64,000 nucleotides of DNA from Micromonospora sediminimaris (GCA_900112325.1 FOLJ01000004.1:248001-312000), one strand, 5' to 3'. Counted from the stretch's first letter, positions 1 through 8,582 are shown. The notes: generated from the sequence alone by a model not told the origin. Numbers and translations are program-made.

Positions 1-1568
1 ATCGAGCCGATGTCCCTGCCCCGGACCCCGGTCTCCCCGGTGATCGCGCCCACCAGATCCTGCGGGCGCACCCCGGCCCGCCGGCCCACGCCGATGAAGA
101 CCTGGGTGGTGCCGGCGGTACGGGGCCGCGCCGGTCGGCGTTCGCCCCGGCCCTCGTACCCCGCCGACCGGCCCTCCCGAGGCGGGCGGACCGCCACCTG
201 CGGGATCTCCTCCTCGGCCTCGTCGGAACCGGGCAGCGTCGCCTCGTGGGCCAGCTTCACGGCGGCGAGCGCCACCTCCATCAGGTCGAACTCGTCGCTG
301 AGCGTCTCGACGATAACCCGGAACGGGTCCAGGTCGTCCTCCAGCAGGCTTTCCCGCAGCGCGGCCTGGGTCAGCTCCAGCCGACGGGTCCGTAGATCGG
401 CGACCGTGGGGATCTTGTCGATCGTGATCCGCTGCCCGGTGACCCGCTCGATGGTCTTGAGCATCCGGTGCTCCCGGGGCTCGGCCAGGGTGATGGCCAC
501 CCCCTCCCGGCCGGCTCGGCCAACCCGACCGATGCGGTGCACGTACGACTCAGGTGCCGACGGCACGTCGAAGTTGACCACGTGGCTGAGCTGCTCGACG
601 TCGAGCCCACGGGCCGCCACGTCGGTGGCGACCAGCAGATCGGCGGTGCCGGCGCGCAGCCGCCCCATCACCCGGTCCCGCTGCTCCTGGCTCATGCCGC
701 CGTGCAGCGCCTCCGCCCGGTAACCGCGACCGTTCATCGTCTCGGTGAGCCGGTCCACCTCCTCCCGGCTGCGGCAGAACACGATCGCCGCGGTGGGCGA
801 CTCGACGTCCAGCACCCGCCCCAGCGCCGCTGGTTTGTGCGCCCGCGCCACCAGGTACGCGCTCTGCCGCACCCGGGGCGCCTCACCGGCCACCGGCTGC
901 TCGCGGGCGATCAGGATGCGCACCGGATCGCTCAGGTGCGCTCGGGCCATCCCGTCGATACGCGCCGGCATGGTGGCCGAGAACAGCACCGTCTGCCGCT
1001 GCTCGGGGGTGTGTTCCAGGATCGCCTCGATGTCCTCGGCGAAGCCCATGTCGAGCATCTCGTCGGCCTCGTCCAGCACCACCGTGGCGAGGTTGCCCAG
1101 CCGCAGCGTGCCCCGGGCGATGTGGTCCAGAGCGCGGCCGGGAGTGGCCACCACGACGTCGATGCCGGCGTCCAGCGCCCGCAACTGCCGACCGATCGGC
1201 TGCCCGCCGTAGATCGGCAACACCCGCGCACCGAGGTCCTTGCCGTAGCGGTGAAACGCCTCGGAGACCTGCACCGCGAGTTCCCGGGTCGGCACCAGCA
1301 CCAGCGCGTGCGGGTCGTCTCCGGCCCGGTCGTCGGGCATTCGCTGCAACAGCGGCAGGGCGAACGCCGCAGTCTTGCCCGTGCCCGTCGCCGCCTGCCC
1401 GAGCAGATCCCGGCCGCTCAGCAGCGGTGGGATCGCCTCCCGCTGGATCGGCGTGGGCTCCTCGTACCCGAGCGCGGCTAGTGCGGCGAGCAGTTCGGGT
1501 CGTAGGCCGAGTTCCGTGAAGGCGGGCGGCTCGGCGGACGGGTCGGGCAGTACGGGCGTGGAACTCAT
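1..1568 (-). CDS. deaD: DEAD-box ATP-dependent RNA helicase (3' end cut by window)
   Basis: ATP-dependent RNA helicase of the DeaD/CsdA group, which unwinds RNA in ribosome assembly and cold adaptation. Visible in order: Q-motif near residues 38-42, Walker A AATGTGKT (59-66), DEAD box in VLDEADEMLDMGF, SAT motif FSATMP, and the helicase C-terminal domain with ARGLDVE and HRIGRVGRAGREG. After a charged linker the reading frame enters a DbpA-like RNA-binding domain (VFIGVGRRAGVRPQDLVG). About 522 codons are visible before the window edge, so the C-terminal tail is missing. The ATG at 1568 has only a weak AAAGG 11 bases upstream. It stands alone, divergent from the TetR gene at 1750. Family call is secure; the cold-shock role is inferred from the family. 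Confidence 0.93.
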   Translation of the reverse strand, partial: MSSTPVLPDPSAEPPAFTELGLRPELLAALAALGYEEPTPIQREAIPPLLSGRDLLGQAATGTGKTAAFALPLLQRMPDDRAGDDPHALVLVPTRELAVQVSEAFHRYGKDLGARVLPIYGGQPIGRQLRALDAGIDVVVATPGRALDHIARGTLRLGNLATVVLDEADEMLDMGFAEDIEAILEHTPEQRQTVLFSATMPARIDGMARAHLSDPVRILIAREQPVAGEAPRVRQSAYLVARAHKPAALGRVLDVESPTAAIVFCRSREEVDRLTETMNGRGYRAEALHGGMSQEQRDRVMGRLRAGTADLLVATDVAARGLDVEQLSHVVNFDVPSAPESYVHRIGRVGRAGREGVAITLAEPREHRMLKTIERVTGQRITIDKIPTVADLRTRRLELTQAALRESLLEDDLDPFRVIVETLSDEFDLMEVALAAVKLAHEATLPGSDEAEEEIPQVAVRPPREGRSAGYEGRGERRPARPRTAGTTQVFIGVGRRAGVRPQDLVGAITGETGVRGRDIGS

Positions 1569-1737
1569 GGGTCAAGCCTTTCATCACCTCCCCTGGACCG
1601 CTGCGGCGACCACCCGAACATGTGCGCGGCGTCGCCGAGGGCGGTGCCGCCTTGGACGCCGCCGTCTCCCGACCGCTGACCGTCATCGCGGAGAGCGGAC
1701 CTCGCCGCGACACCGCCAACGGTCCTGGACACCGCAC

Positions 1738-1743
1738 TAGCAT
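1738..1743 (+). promoter_or_regulatory. Leaderless-type -10 element of the TetR gene
   Basis: TAGCAT followed by exactly six bases and then the GTG at 1750. There is no Shine-Dalgarno sequence in front of this GTG. In actinobacteria a TAnnnT placed this way marks a leaderless transcript that begins at the start codon. The same geometry recurs at several genes in the window. Confidence 0.6.
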
Positions 1744-1749
1744 CGGGTC

Positions 1750-2325
1750 GTGACAGTCACCGTGCCGGCCGGCGGTCCGCAGGAGGCCCTCCTGCGACGG
1801 GTGATCGCGTACTTCGCCGCCAACGGTGTCGGCGACACCAGCCTGCGTACGCTCGCGGCCGAGATCGGGACCAGCCACCGGATGCTGATCTACCATTTCG
1901 GCTCCCGCGAAGGGCTGCTCACCGCGATGGTCGAGGCCGTCTGGCGGGACCAGCAGGAACTGCTCGACTCGCTGCTGCGCGAGGCGGCCGACGACCCGTA
2001 CGACGGCGCCTGGCGTTTCTGGCTCCGGCTCGCCGACGATCGGGCGTTCGCGCCGCTGTTCTTCGAGATGTCGGCGGCGGCGATGCAGGGGCACGCGTGG
2101 GCCAGCGCGTTGCGCACCTGGATCACCTTCTGGACCGACCGGCTCGGCTGGTTCTTCGAGGAGGTTGGCCATCCGACCGCACAGGCGCGGATCCAGGCGC
2201 GGATGGCGATGGCGATGACCCGGGGCGTCCTGTTCGAGTTGGCGCTCACCGGCGACCGGGCGACGGCGGACGCCACCATGGCGGCCTTCCTGCAATCCAC
2301 CCGGCCGATCAGCCGGGCCGGGTGA
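1750..2325 (+). CDS. TetR/AcrR family transcriptional regulator
   Basis: 191-residue one-component regulator. The N-terminal helix-turn-helix is clear: LRRVIAYFAANGVGDTSLRT, then LAAEIGTSHRMLIYHFGSRE (roughly residues 15-60), the TetR DNA-binding fold. The rest is the variable all-helical ligand-binding and dimer domain (FWLRLADDRAFAPLFFEMSA), so the inducer cannot be predicted. The GTG at 1750 lacks a ribosome binding site but has a leaderless-type promoter. It converges with the alpha/beta hydrolase at 2358-3212, whose upstream region carries a perfect 26-bp inverted repeat of TetR-operator type. I infer that this regulator represses that hydrolase. Confidence 0.9.
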   Translation: MTVTVPAGGPQEALLRRVIAYFAANGVGDTSLRTLAAEIGTSHRMLIYHFGSREGLLTAMVEAVWRDQQELLDSLLREAADDPYDGAWRFWLRLADDRAFAPLFFEMSAAAMQGHAWASALRTWITFWTDRLGWFFEEVGHPTAQARIQARMAMAMTRGVLFELALTGDRATADATMAAFLQSTRPISRAG

Positions 2326-2357
2326 CGCGCGCGGCGTGGGTGACGTCCGGCAACGGC

Positions 2358-3212
2358 TCAGGGGTGCGGCCCGCGCACCTCGGTCGTGACGAACCGAGCG
2401 AGTTCCGCCGCGAGCCGGCGGGGTTGGTCCTCCGGCACCAGGGTGTAACTGTCGTCGATCTCGATCAGTCGGCCGCGGGGAAACAGCGCCGCCAGCCGGG
2501 GGCCGTGCGACGGGGGCATGAGCTTGTCCTCGCGGGCCCAGGCCACGAGGACCGGGCGGTCGAATGACGCCAGCCGGTTCGGCAGGGCCCGCAGTTCCGC
2601 CTTCGGCGGGGTGGACAACGCGAAGGTGCGTAGGTCCCGTCGGATCGCCCGGTCCTGCTGCGCCGGTCGGAACCAGGCGTCCAGCACCTCGTCGGGGATC
2701 GGGTACTTGCTCATCCACCCCCAGGCGCCGGGAGCGCGCCGGAACCAGCCGAACCGTTGAAGCTGCATCGACAGCCACAGCGCACCCGGAAGTCGCGCGC
2801 TCATCGCCACCGCCTTGCCCGGCTTTCCGGGCGGGAAGTTGTCGAACGCCTCGCAGGCGACCAGCGCCAGACCGGCGATCCGGTCGGTCGGGCCGTCGGC
2901 CACGAGGAACTGGATGCCACCCCAGTCGTTGGCGACCAGGGTCACCTCACGCAGGTCCAGTGCGTCGAGCAGTTCCCCGACGAGGGCGGCGACGCCCCGA
3001 TGGGTGACCAGTTCCGGCCGGTCCATCGGTCTCCGGTGGCTGCCGAGCGGCAGGGTGGGGCAGACGCAGCGCACGGTCGGACCGAGTTCGGCGACCACCC
3101 GGCGCCACAGGCTCGCGTCCATGTTCACACCGTGCAGCAGCACCAGGACTGGTCCGTCACCGCCGGTGTCGGTGTAGTCGATCGTCCCCGTGGTCAGGGT
3201 GATGGTCGGCAT
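2358..3212 (-). CDS. Alpha/beta hydrolase (haloalkane dehalogenase/epoxide hydrolase-like) with no catalytic His
   Basis: 284-residue cytosolic alpha/beta-hydrolase. HG at 27-28 is the oxyanion region. The nucleophile elbow is ANDWGG with Asp96, as in haloalkane dehalogenases and epoxide hydrolases (DWGG). The second acid is probably Asp229 in REDKLMP. The usual catalytic histidine before the final helix (a GHF-type motif) is replaced by Tyr256 in DSYTLVPEDQP, so a classical triad is absent. Start ATG 3212 is chosen because GGGAGGG lies 8 bases upstream; an in-frame ATG at 3311 would run through the operator. The gene is single and ends 32 bp from the convergent TetR gene. Substrate unknown. 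Confidence 0.85.
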   Translation of the reverse strand: MPTITLTTGTIDYTDTGGDGPVLVLLHGVNMDASLWRRVVAELGPTVRCVCPTLPLGSHRRPMDRPELVTHRGVAALVGELLDALDLREVTLVANDWGGIQFLVADGPTDRIAGLALVACEAFDNFPPGKPGKAVAMSARLPGALWLSMQLQRFGWFRRAPGAWGWMSKYPIPDEVLDAWFRPAQQDRAIRRDLRTFALSTPPKAELRALPNRLASFDRPVLVAWAREDKLMPPSHGPRLAALFPRGRLIEIDDSYTLVPEDQPRRLAAELARFVTTEVRGPHP

Positions 3213-3254
3213 CGACCGTCCCTCCCGTCCGTCGACCGCACCTCCGCGGCACGG

Positions 3255-3280
3255 GTCGTTGTACCGAATGGTACAACGAC
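3255..3280. promoter_or_regulatory. Perfect 11-bp inverted repeat: probable TetR operator of the hydrolase
   Basis: Left arm GTCGTTGTACC, spacer GAAT, right arm GGTACAACGAC. It lies 43-68 bp upstream of the hydrolase start, where a promoter should be. The core GTACC-N4-GGTAC resembles known TetR-family operators. The nearest candidate regulator is the TetR gene at 1750. Confidence 0.75.
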
Positions 3281-3433
3281 CCCGCCCGGTCTGTGTGCCG
3301 CCGGGCGGCACGCGCCGGGCGAGTGGTCTGCCACGCCTTAGGGGGATACAGGAGTATTGCTCGCACTAAATCCGGATTGGTGTGGTTACTTTCTGTCACA
3401 AGGCGACCGTCGCGGCGGCAGAGAGGACCGATC

Positions 3434-4390
3434 ATGCGAGTGCCCAGCCGAAGCCCGGGACACCGACCCGGTCTCCCCGTCACCCCGGCCCGCCGACGCC
3501 CACCGGGTATCGTGCGCCCGGTCACCGCGGCCCCGCCCGACCTCGCGGCCTACCGCGACGCCGTGGCCGAACTGTTGGTCGAGGTGAGCGCGCTCGCCGG
3601 GGTGAGCAGCGCGAAGGCTCGTCAGGTGCTGATCGACCAGCGGCTGCGGGAACCGGCCATCATGCAGGTGCTCGACGCCACCTCCCAGGGGCTGATCGGA
3701 GCCCGCGAGACCCTGCTGCTGGAGATGGCCCGGTACCAGCCGAACGAGCGCAGTTCCGCCGCTGACCTGGCCGCACTGGTGCGCATCTACCTGCTGTCCC
3801 GCATCGACGTGATGTGGTGGCGCGACGCCGCCACGTTCCTCACCGACACGGAGGTCGACCACAGCGCCGAACTTGTCGACCTGGAGTGGTTGCGGCGGCG
3901 AGGGCTGCTGCGGTTCCAGTACACCGAGCAGCCCCGCACGGTCGTCGGCCGGGGCGTACGCGCGCTGCGCCGCCGGGTGCTGCCCGACGCCACGCCGCGT
4001 ACCGCCGGGTTGCTGTTCCGCCGGTCCCGCCGTGAGGTGATCGCCCTGCTCAACGACATCGGTCGCGAGTTCGCCGCGGCCACCCCGGCGGGCACGCCGC
4101 CGCTCTGGGTGACCAGCCTGGTCCGCAGCGCCGAACACCAGTACCGGTTGCGCCGCCTCGGGTACGCCGCCATGGTGCCCAGCGGCCACTGCCTGGGCTG
4201 GGCGGTCGACGTGGAGATGGAGTGGTACCGCCGCTTCGGGGTCCGGGACACCCTGGCCGGGCTGCTGCTGAACCGGCAACGGGTGGGCGAGATCAACGTG
4301 GTGGACGAGGGGCAGGCGTGGCACATCTGCCTCGCGCCGTCGGCGACGCTGCGGCTGCGCCGTGCGTACGAAGCCGAGATGGGGAGCTGA
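3434..4390 (+). CDS. DUF5715-like protein with an M15 peptidase-type metal motif
   Basis: 318-residue protein of unknown function. The first 40 residues are basic and low-complexity; residues 40-215 are mainly helical. The C-terminal part matches the D-Ala-D-Ala carboxypeptidase/endopeptidase (M15) layout: SGHCLGWAVD at 250-259 (His252 and Asp259 as zinc ligands in SxHxxGxAxD), then EGQAWH with Glu292 and His297, as in the E-x-WH motif of VanY-like enzymes. No signal peptide or membrane segment is visible, which is odd for a wall enzyme. The stop lies 2 bases before the start of the asparagine synthase, so the two are co-transcribed. The DUF5715 assignment is from memory; the motif is seen directly. 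Confidence 0.7.
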   Translation: MRVPSRSPGHRPGLPVTPARRRPPGIVRPVTAAPPDLAAYRDAVAELLVEVSALAGVSSAKARQVLIDQRLREPAIMQVLDATSQGLIGARETLLLEMARYQPNERSSAADLAALVRIYLLSRIDVMWWRDAATFLTDTEVDHSAELVDLEWLRRRGLLRFQYTEQPRTVVGRGVRALRRRVLPDATPRTAGLLFRRSRREVIALLNDIGREFAAATPAGTPPLWVTSLVRSAEHQYRLRRLGYAAMVPSGHCLGWAVDVEMEWYRRFGVRDTLAGLLLNRQRVGEINVVDEGQAWHICLAPSATLRLRRAYEAEMGS

Positions 4391-4392
4391 CC

Positions 4393-6003
4393 GTGTGCGG
4401 GATCATGCTCAGCATCGGCCCGGAGGCGGACCCGGCGATCTTCCGGCGGATGCTCGGCACACTCGCGCCACGGGGCGAGGTGACCGAGACCCGACACGAG
4501 AGTGGTCTGCTCGCCGGCACCCGGCGGCTGCGGGTGGTGGATCGTGAGCGCGCCGTGCAGCCCTGGGTCTCCGCCGACGAGCGGTGGCTGCTCTGCTACA
4601 ACGGCGAGGTCTTCAACCACCATGAACTGCGGTCGGAGCTGACCGCCCTCGGTCACCGGTTCCGCAGCGCCAGCGACACCGAGGTGGTGCTCGCGGCGTT
4701 CGAACACTGGGGCGAGCAGGTGGTGACCCGGTTGCGGGGCGAGTACGCCTTCGTCGTGGTGGAACGGGCCACCGGACGTGCGTACCTGGTCCGGGATCCG
4801 CTCGGCGTGAAGCCCCTGTACTGGGCGCGGACACCGGGGTGCCTGCACCTCGCCAGTGAGGTCAAGGCGCTGGTCCGGCTGGGCGCGCCGGTGGGCGAGG
4901 TGCCGCCGGGGCACCACGGTTGGGCCGACGCCGACGGTCACCCGCAGCTGCGACCGTACGTGGACCTGCTCGCCCTCGGCGCGGGCCGGCCGGTGGTGGC
5001 GGACCCGGACGAGGCCGCCCTGCTCGTCCGTGCCGCCCTCACCGACAGCCTCCGGGTGCGGCTGGACACCGACCTGACGGTGGGCGTGGTGCTCTCCGGC
5101 GGGTTGGACAGCTCGCTGGCGCTGCTGCACGCGGCCCAGCTGCACCCGGACTGTGTCGCCGTCACCGTCGGCGTGCCGGAGAGCCCGGACCTGGCGTACG
5201 CCCGGCGGCTGGCGAAGGATCTCGGCGTGGCGCACGAGGTGGTGGAGCTGCGCCCGCGCGACATCCGGCTCGCCGACGTGCGGGAGGCGATCCGGATCTC
5301 CGAGCTGACCGAGTACGGCGACATCATCAACGCGGTCGTCTCCGTGCCGATCTTCCGGCGGTTGCGGGAGTTGGGCGTCAAGGTGGTCCTCACCGGCGAC
5401 GGCTCGGACGAGCTGTTCGGCGGCTACCCCATGTACCACGAGGTCGGTCCGGAGGCGTCCCGGCGACTCTTCCTGCACAAGATCCGCAACCTGTGCCGGA
5501 CCGAGCTCCAGCGGGTCGACCGGACCAGCATGGCCTTCGGCGTCGAGGCCCGGGTGCCCTTCCTCGACCTCGCGCTCGTCGAGCTGGCGATGCGCTTGCC
5601 GATCGATTTGAAGCTGCGTGCCGGCCAGGAGAAGTGGATCGTCCGCCGGGCCTTCGCCGACGTGCTGCCCGACTACATCCGACGCCGGCCGAAGAACCCC
5701 ATGTCGTACTCCTCCGGGCTGCACGAGCGGGCCCGGTTGTACAAGCCGCTCTTCGCCCGCCTGCACCGATCATTCGGCTACCACCTGCTGGAGCCGGTCC
5801 GCCGTGACTTCGACAGCGTGCTGATGCGCTGCGGCAACGACCTGGACGCCGCGCTCGCCGCCGGTCGGGCGAGGCCCGACTACACAGTGCTGGAACACGC
5901 CCGGGACCTGGTCGGTGCGGCGAAGTGGAACGCCACCCCGATCATGCGCCGGCTGGTGTCCCCACGTCGCAACCGCGGTGACGAGGCCCCGCTGCCCGGC
6001 TGA
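4393..6003 (+). CDS. asnB: Asparagine synthase (glutamine-hydrolysing) family protein
   Basis: 536-residue two-domain enzyme. GTG at 4393 gives M-C-G-I, so Cys2 becomes the glutaminase nucleophile, which fixes the start. The Ntn glutaminase domain (about 1-200) has YNGEVFNHHELR and RDPLGVKPLYW. The synthetase domain has the PPi loop LSGGLDSS near 230-240, then TGDGSDELFGGY and FGVEARVPFLD. Members of this family transfer ammonia to aspartate or to other carboxylates in modified amino acids and peptides. The gene is 2 bp downstream of the M15-motif protein, which suggests amidation of a cell-wall or peptide substrate rather than plain asparagine supply (inference). Confidence 0.9.
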   Translation: MCGIMLSIGPEADPAIFRRMLGTLAPRGEVTETRHESGLLAGTRRLRVVDRERAVQPWVSADERWLLCYNGEVFNHHELRSELTALGHRFRSASDTEVVLAAFEHWGEQVVTRLRGEYAFVVVERATGRAYLVRDPLGVKPLYWARTPGCLHLASEVKALVRLGAPVGEVPPGHHGWADADGHPQLRPYVDLLALGAGRPVVADPDEAALLVRAALTDSLRVRLDTDLTVGVVLSGGLDSSLALLHAAQLHPDCVAVTVGVPESPDLAYARRLAKDLGVAHEVVELRPRDIRLADVREAIRISELTEYGDIINAVVSVPIFRRLRELGVKVVLTGDGSDELFGGYPMYHEVGPEASRRLFLHKIRNLCRTELQRVDRTSMAFGVEARVPFLDLALVELAMRLPIDLKLRAGQEKWIVRRAFADVLPDYIRRRPKNPMSYSSGLHERARLYKPLFARLHRSFGYHLLEPVRRDFDSVLMRCGNDLDAALAAGRARPDYTVLEHARDLVGAAKWNATPIMRRLVSPRRNRGDEAPLPG

Positions 6004-6037
6004 GTCGTTGTCGGCCGGTGGTGGCCCAGGATTGACT

Positions 6038-6052
6038 CTGACACGGTGTCAG
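6038..6052. promoter_or_regulatory. MerR-type operator and -35 box
   Basis: CTGACAC-G-GTGTCAG, a perfect 7-bp dyad immediately downstream of TTGACT (6032-6037). MerR regulators bind such dyads in the promoter spacer and realign the -35 and -10 elements. The MerR gene starts 20 bp downstream, so this is probably its autoregulatory site. Confidence 0.65.
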
Positions 6053-6071
6053 CGCCGACCCTGGGGGAGCC

Positions 6072-6893
6072 ATGTTGACCATCGGAGACTTCGCCAGCCT
6101 GGGCCGGGTGTCGGTCCGGATGCTGCGGCACTACGACAGCATCGGGCTGCTACCGCCGGCCGCCGTCGATCCGCACAGCGGCTACCGCTACTACACCGCC
6201 GCCCAGCTGGGTCGGCTCAACCGGGTGATCGCCCTCAAGGAGCTGGGCCTGACCCTGGCCCAGGTGCGGGCGATCCTCGACGAGGCGGTCGACCTGGTCG
6301 AGCTGCGGGGCATGCTGCGGCTGCGTCGGGCCCAGTTGGCGGCGCAGGTGGCGGCGGACACCGCCCGACTGTCCAGCGTCGAGGCGAGGCTCCACATGAT
6401 TGAGACGGAGGGTCGGATGACCAGCCAGGATGTCGTGCTCAAGCAGGTGCCGTCGATCCGGGTCGCGGAGCTGAGTGCCGTCGCCCGCAGCTACGAACCC
6501 GCGGACATCGGTCCGGTACTGACGCCGCTCTACCCGGAGCTGTTCCGCCGGCTGGAGGCCGCCGGGGTCAACCCGGCCGGTCCGGCGGTGGCCTGGTACG
6601 ACCAGGCCGTCGACGGCGACGGCGTCGTGGTGCACGCCGGGGTGGGGATCGAGGGCAGCCGGCAGGCGGTCGGCGGCATCACCGTGGTGGAACTGCCGGC
6701 GATCACGGCGGCGACGACGATCCACCACGGCCCGATGGACACGGCCGACCGCAGCCTGCAGGTGCTGGCCCGCTGGATCGAGGAGAACGACTGGCGGACG
6801 GACGGCTACGCGCGCGAACTCTACGTGGAGTACTGGCCGGAGGAGGCCGACAAGGGGGTCACCGAGTTGCAGCTACCGGTCCGTCGAGCCTGA
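6072..6893 (+). CDS. MerR family regulator with GyrI-like effector domain
   Basis: 273 residues. The winged-helix MerR domain occupies about 1-70 (LTIGDFASLGRVSVRMLRHY, then GYRYYTAAQLGRLNRVIALK). A coiled-coil dimer helix runs to about 115 (LRLRRAQLAAQVAADTARLS). The C-terminal 150 residues look like a GyrI/BmrR-type multidrug-binding fold (VVLKQVPSIRVAELSAVARS, WYDQAVDGDG, VEYWPEE). Such proteins sense hydrophobic cations or drugs. There is no obvious target operon; a dyad just upstream suggests self-regulation. It converges with the permease gene across a strong hairpin. Confidence 0.92.
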   Translation: MLTIGDFASLGRVSVRMLRHYDSIGLLPPAAVDPHSGYRYYTAAQLGRLNRVIALKELGLTLAQVRAILDEAVDLVELRGMLRLRRAQLAAQVAADTARLSSVEARLHMIETEGRMTSQDVVLKQVPSIRVAELSAVARSYEPADIGPVLTPLYPELFRRLEAAGVNPAGPAVAWYDQAVDGDGVVVHAGVGIEGSRQAVGGITVVELPAITAATTIHHGPMDTADRSLQVLARWIEENDWRTDGYARELYVEYWPEEADKGVTELQLPVRRA

Positions 6894-6900
6894 GCCGAGC

Positions 6901-6926
6901 GGCGTGGCCGGGTGACCGGCCACGCC
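6901..6926. terminator. Bidirectional hairpin terminator
   Basis: Perfect 11-bp stem GGCGTGGCCGG / CCGGCCACGCC with a GTGA loop, between the convergent MerR and permease genes. It has no T-tract, as is usual in GC-rich actinobacteria. Confidence 0.7.
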
Positions 6927-6944
6927 GCCCGGCCCCGATCAGGG

Positions 6945-8168
6945 TCAGCCGGTGAGCAGCAGGGCACCGACCGCGGCGAGGGTGCCGAGCACCGCGACCA
7001 CGGCGCTGGTCAGCAGGAACCGGGCCGCCGGCACCCGGACCCGGGCGGCCCGGCATCGTTCCAGCCACAGCAGCGTCGCCAGAGACGCCCAGGGCAGCGC
7101 CAGCGGTCCCACGTTGGTGCCGATCAGGAGCGCCAGCAGTCGCTGCCGTTCCTGGGCGGGCAGCACCACCTCGCCGGCCAGATAGGCCGGCAGGTTGTTC
7201 ACCAGATTGGCCAGCAGGGCTCCGGTGCCACCTGCGCGCAGCGCGCCGAGCACCCCGCCGTCCGGCCCGATCAGCCCGGCCACCAGGTCGTTCAACCCGT
7301 GCCGACCGATGGTCTGGATCACCAGGAACAGCCCGGTGACGAAGAGCAGCAACCGCCAGGGGACCAGCGCGTACCGCAGCGTGCGGGGCGAGCGGATGGC
7401 GAAGGCGAGCACCAGCGGACCGGCGGCGACCGTCGAGCCGAGGCCGACCGGTACGCCGGCCAGGATCGCGCCGACGAAGAGCAGGCAGCCGGCGAGCGCG
7501 GTGCGGTACAGCACCCCATCGGGCGGGCGGTGTGCCGCCGGTGCCGGGAACCGGTTGCCGGGCGGCCGGGCCGGCCGCCACCAGCAGTACCAGAGCAGCA
7601 CCGTGGTGACCGCGAGCACGGCCAGTTGCGGCAGCCACATCAGGCTCGCGTACGTGAGCGGGTCCAGGCCGATCCGGTCCGCGGCGAGCAGGTTGGTCAG
7701 GTTGGACACCGGCAGCAGCAGGCTGGCCGTGTTCGCCAGCCAGACGGTGGTGACCGCCAGCGGCGCCACCGCGGTGCGCAGGGTGGCCGCCAGGGTGAGC
7801 AGCACCGGGGTGAGCAGCACGGCGGTGGTGTCCAGGTTGAGCACGACGGTGGTCGCCGCGGCGAAGCCGACGCAGAGTGCGAACAACGCGGGCCAGCTAC
7901 CGCCGGCGGCCACGGCCAGCCGGGTGGCGAGCACGTCGAAGACACCGGCGGCTGCGGTCAGTTCGGCGAGGACCACCACGGTGCCGAGGAAGAGCAGCAG
8001 TGGCAGGATCCGGCCGAGGGTGGCGGCGGCCTCGGGGCGGGGCAACAGCCCGGTCGCGACGCAACCGGCCCCGACGACGGCGAGCAGAACGGCGATCGCG
8101 TCGAGCGGGTGGGGTCGGCGGTGGGGCGGTCGGATCGGGGCGGGCGGGGCAGCCCCGGCAGTGGTCAC
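6945..8168 (-). CDS. SLC13/ArsB-type anion permease
   Basis: 407-residue polytopic membrane protein with about 10-12 hydrophobic segments, beginning LDAIAVLLAVVGAGCVATGL and ending FLLTSAVVAVLGTLAAVGAL. Typical SLC13/ArsB features are TTVVLNLDTTAVLLTP near the first half-site and GALLANLVNNLPAYL in the second. The NxxTAVLLTP and NNLPA patterns match the arsenite/citrate/sulfate permease superfamily. Substrate is unclear: there are no ars genes nearby, so arsenite is only one option. GTG 8168 is preferred because AGGATGG lies about 9 bases upstream and the sequence before it is low-complexity. Confidence 0.8.
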   Translation of the reverse strand: MTTAGAAPPAPIRPPHRRPHPLDAIAVLLAVVGAGCVATGLLPRPEAAATLGRILPLLLFLGTVVVLAELTAAAGVFDVLATRLAVAAGGSWPALFALCVGFAAATTVVLNLDTTAVLLTPVLLTLAATLRTAVAPLAVTTVWLANTASLLLPVSNLTNLLAADRIGLDPLTYASLMWLPQLAVLAVTTVLLWYCWWRPARPPGNRFPAPAAHRPPDGVLYRTALAGCLLFVGAILAGVPVGLGSTVAAGPLVLAFAIRSPRTLRYALVPWRLLLFVTGLFLVIQTIGRHGLNDLVAGLIGPDGGVLGALRAGGTGALLANLVNNLPAYLAGEVVLPAQERQRLLALLIGTNVGPLALPWASLATLLWLERCRAARVRVPAARFLLTSAVVAVLGTLAAVGALLLTG

Positions 8169-8298
8169 GATCGGCCATCCTGACACGCCCGGCGTACCCC
8201 GCCGGTCTCGGTGTCGTCGCAGGTGACGGCCGGCACGGCCGGCGGTGGCAGCGGAGCCGCGGCGGCGGTGGGGGACGGTGGTGACGACGGACCCGCGA

Positions 8299-8346
8299 CG
8301 GCGGCCTGCCGACAGCACCCGGGTGGATGGTATCGGCAGGCCGCCG
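8299..8346 (-). terminator. Hairpin terminator after the DUF2188 gene
   Basis: A 14-bp perfect stem (core GCGGCCTGCCGA / TCGGCAGGCCGC) with an 18-20 base loop, just past the end of the DUF2188 gene and before the permease gene on the same strand. Confidence 0.6.
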
Positions 8347-8360
8347 CTGGTGCCGCCCGG

Positions 8361-8582
8361 TCAGCCGGCGGGCGGGTACGGGTCGTCCTGGTAGGTGTAC
8401 TCGGTTTCGATCTTGCCGTCGGCCGTGTGCACCACGAGCTGGCTGGGTTCGTTGCCGTGTGCCGTCTCGCGCCCGGCCTCGACCGCCCGCTGCTTCGTGT
8501 CGTACGTCCCGACGACGGTGCTGCCCTGCTCGACCTTCCAGCCGGCGCCGTCGGGCACCACGTGGTACTCGTTGCGCGTCAT
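8361..8582 (-). CDS. DUF2188 domain protein
   Basis: 73-residue soluble protein that is essentially one DUF2188 domain: YHVVPDGAGWKVEQ, then the helix TKQRAVEAGRETAHGNEPSQ, then LVVHTADGKIETEYTYQDDP. The function of the family is unknown; members are small and often sit among stress genes. ATG 8582 has a good ribosome binding site (AAGGGGTG). It stands alone between two hairpins, so it is probably monocistronic. Confidence 0.85.
   Translation of the reverse strand: MTRNEYHVVPDGAGWKVEQGSTVVGTYDTKQRAVEAGRETAHGNEPSQLVVHTADGKIETEYTYQDDPYPPAG

Noticed and set aside
3787..5766. 659-codon open frame opposite the asparagine synthase
   Set aside because: Composition is typical of an antisense shadow; the plus strand has complete catalytic motifs.
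6945..8318. Calling the permease an arsenite pump (arsB)
   Set aside because: SLC13 and ArsB share the same fold; no arsR, arsC or arsA gene is adjacent, so the substrate stays open.
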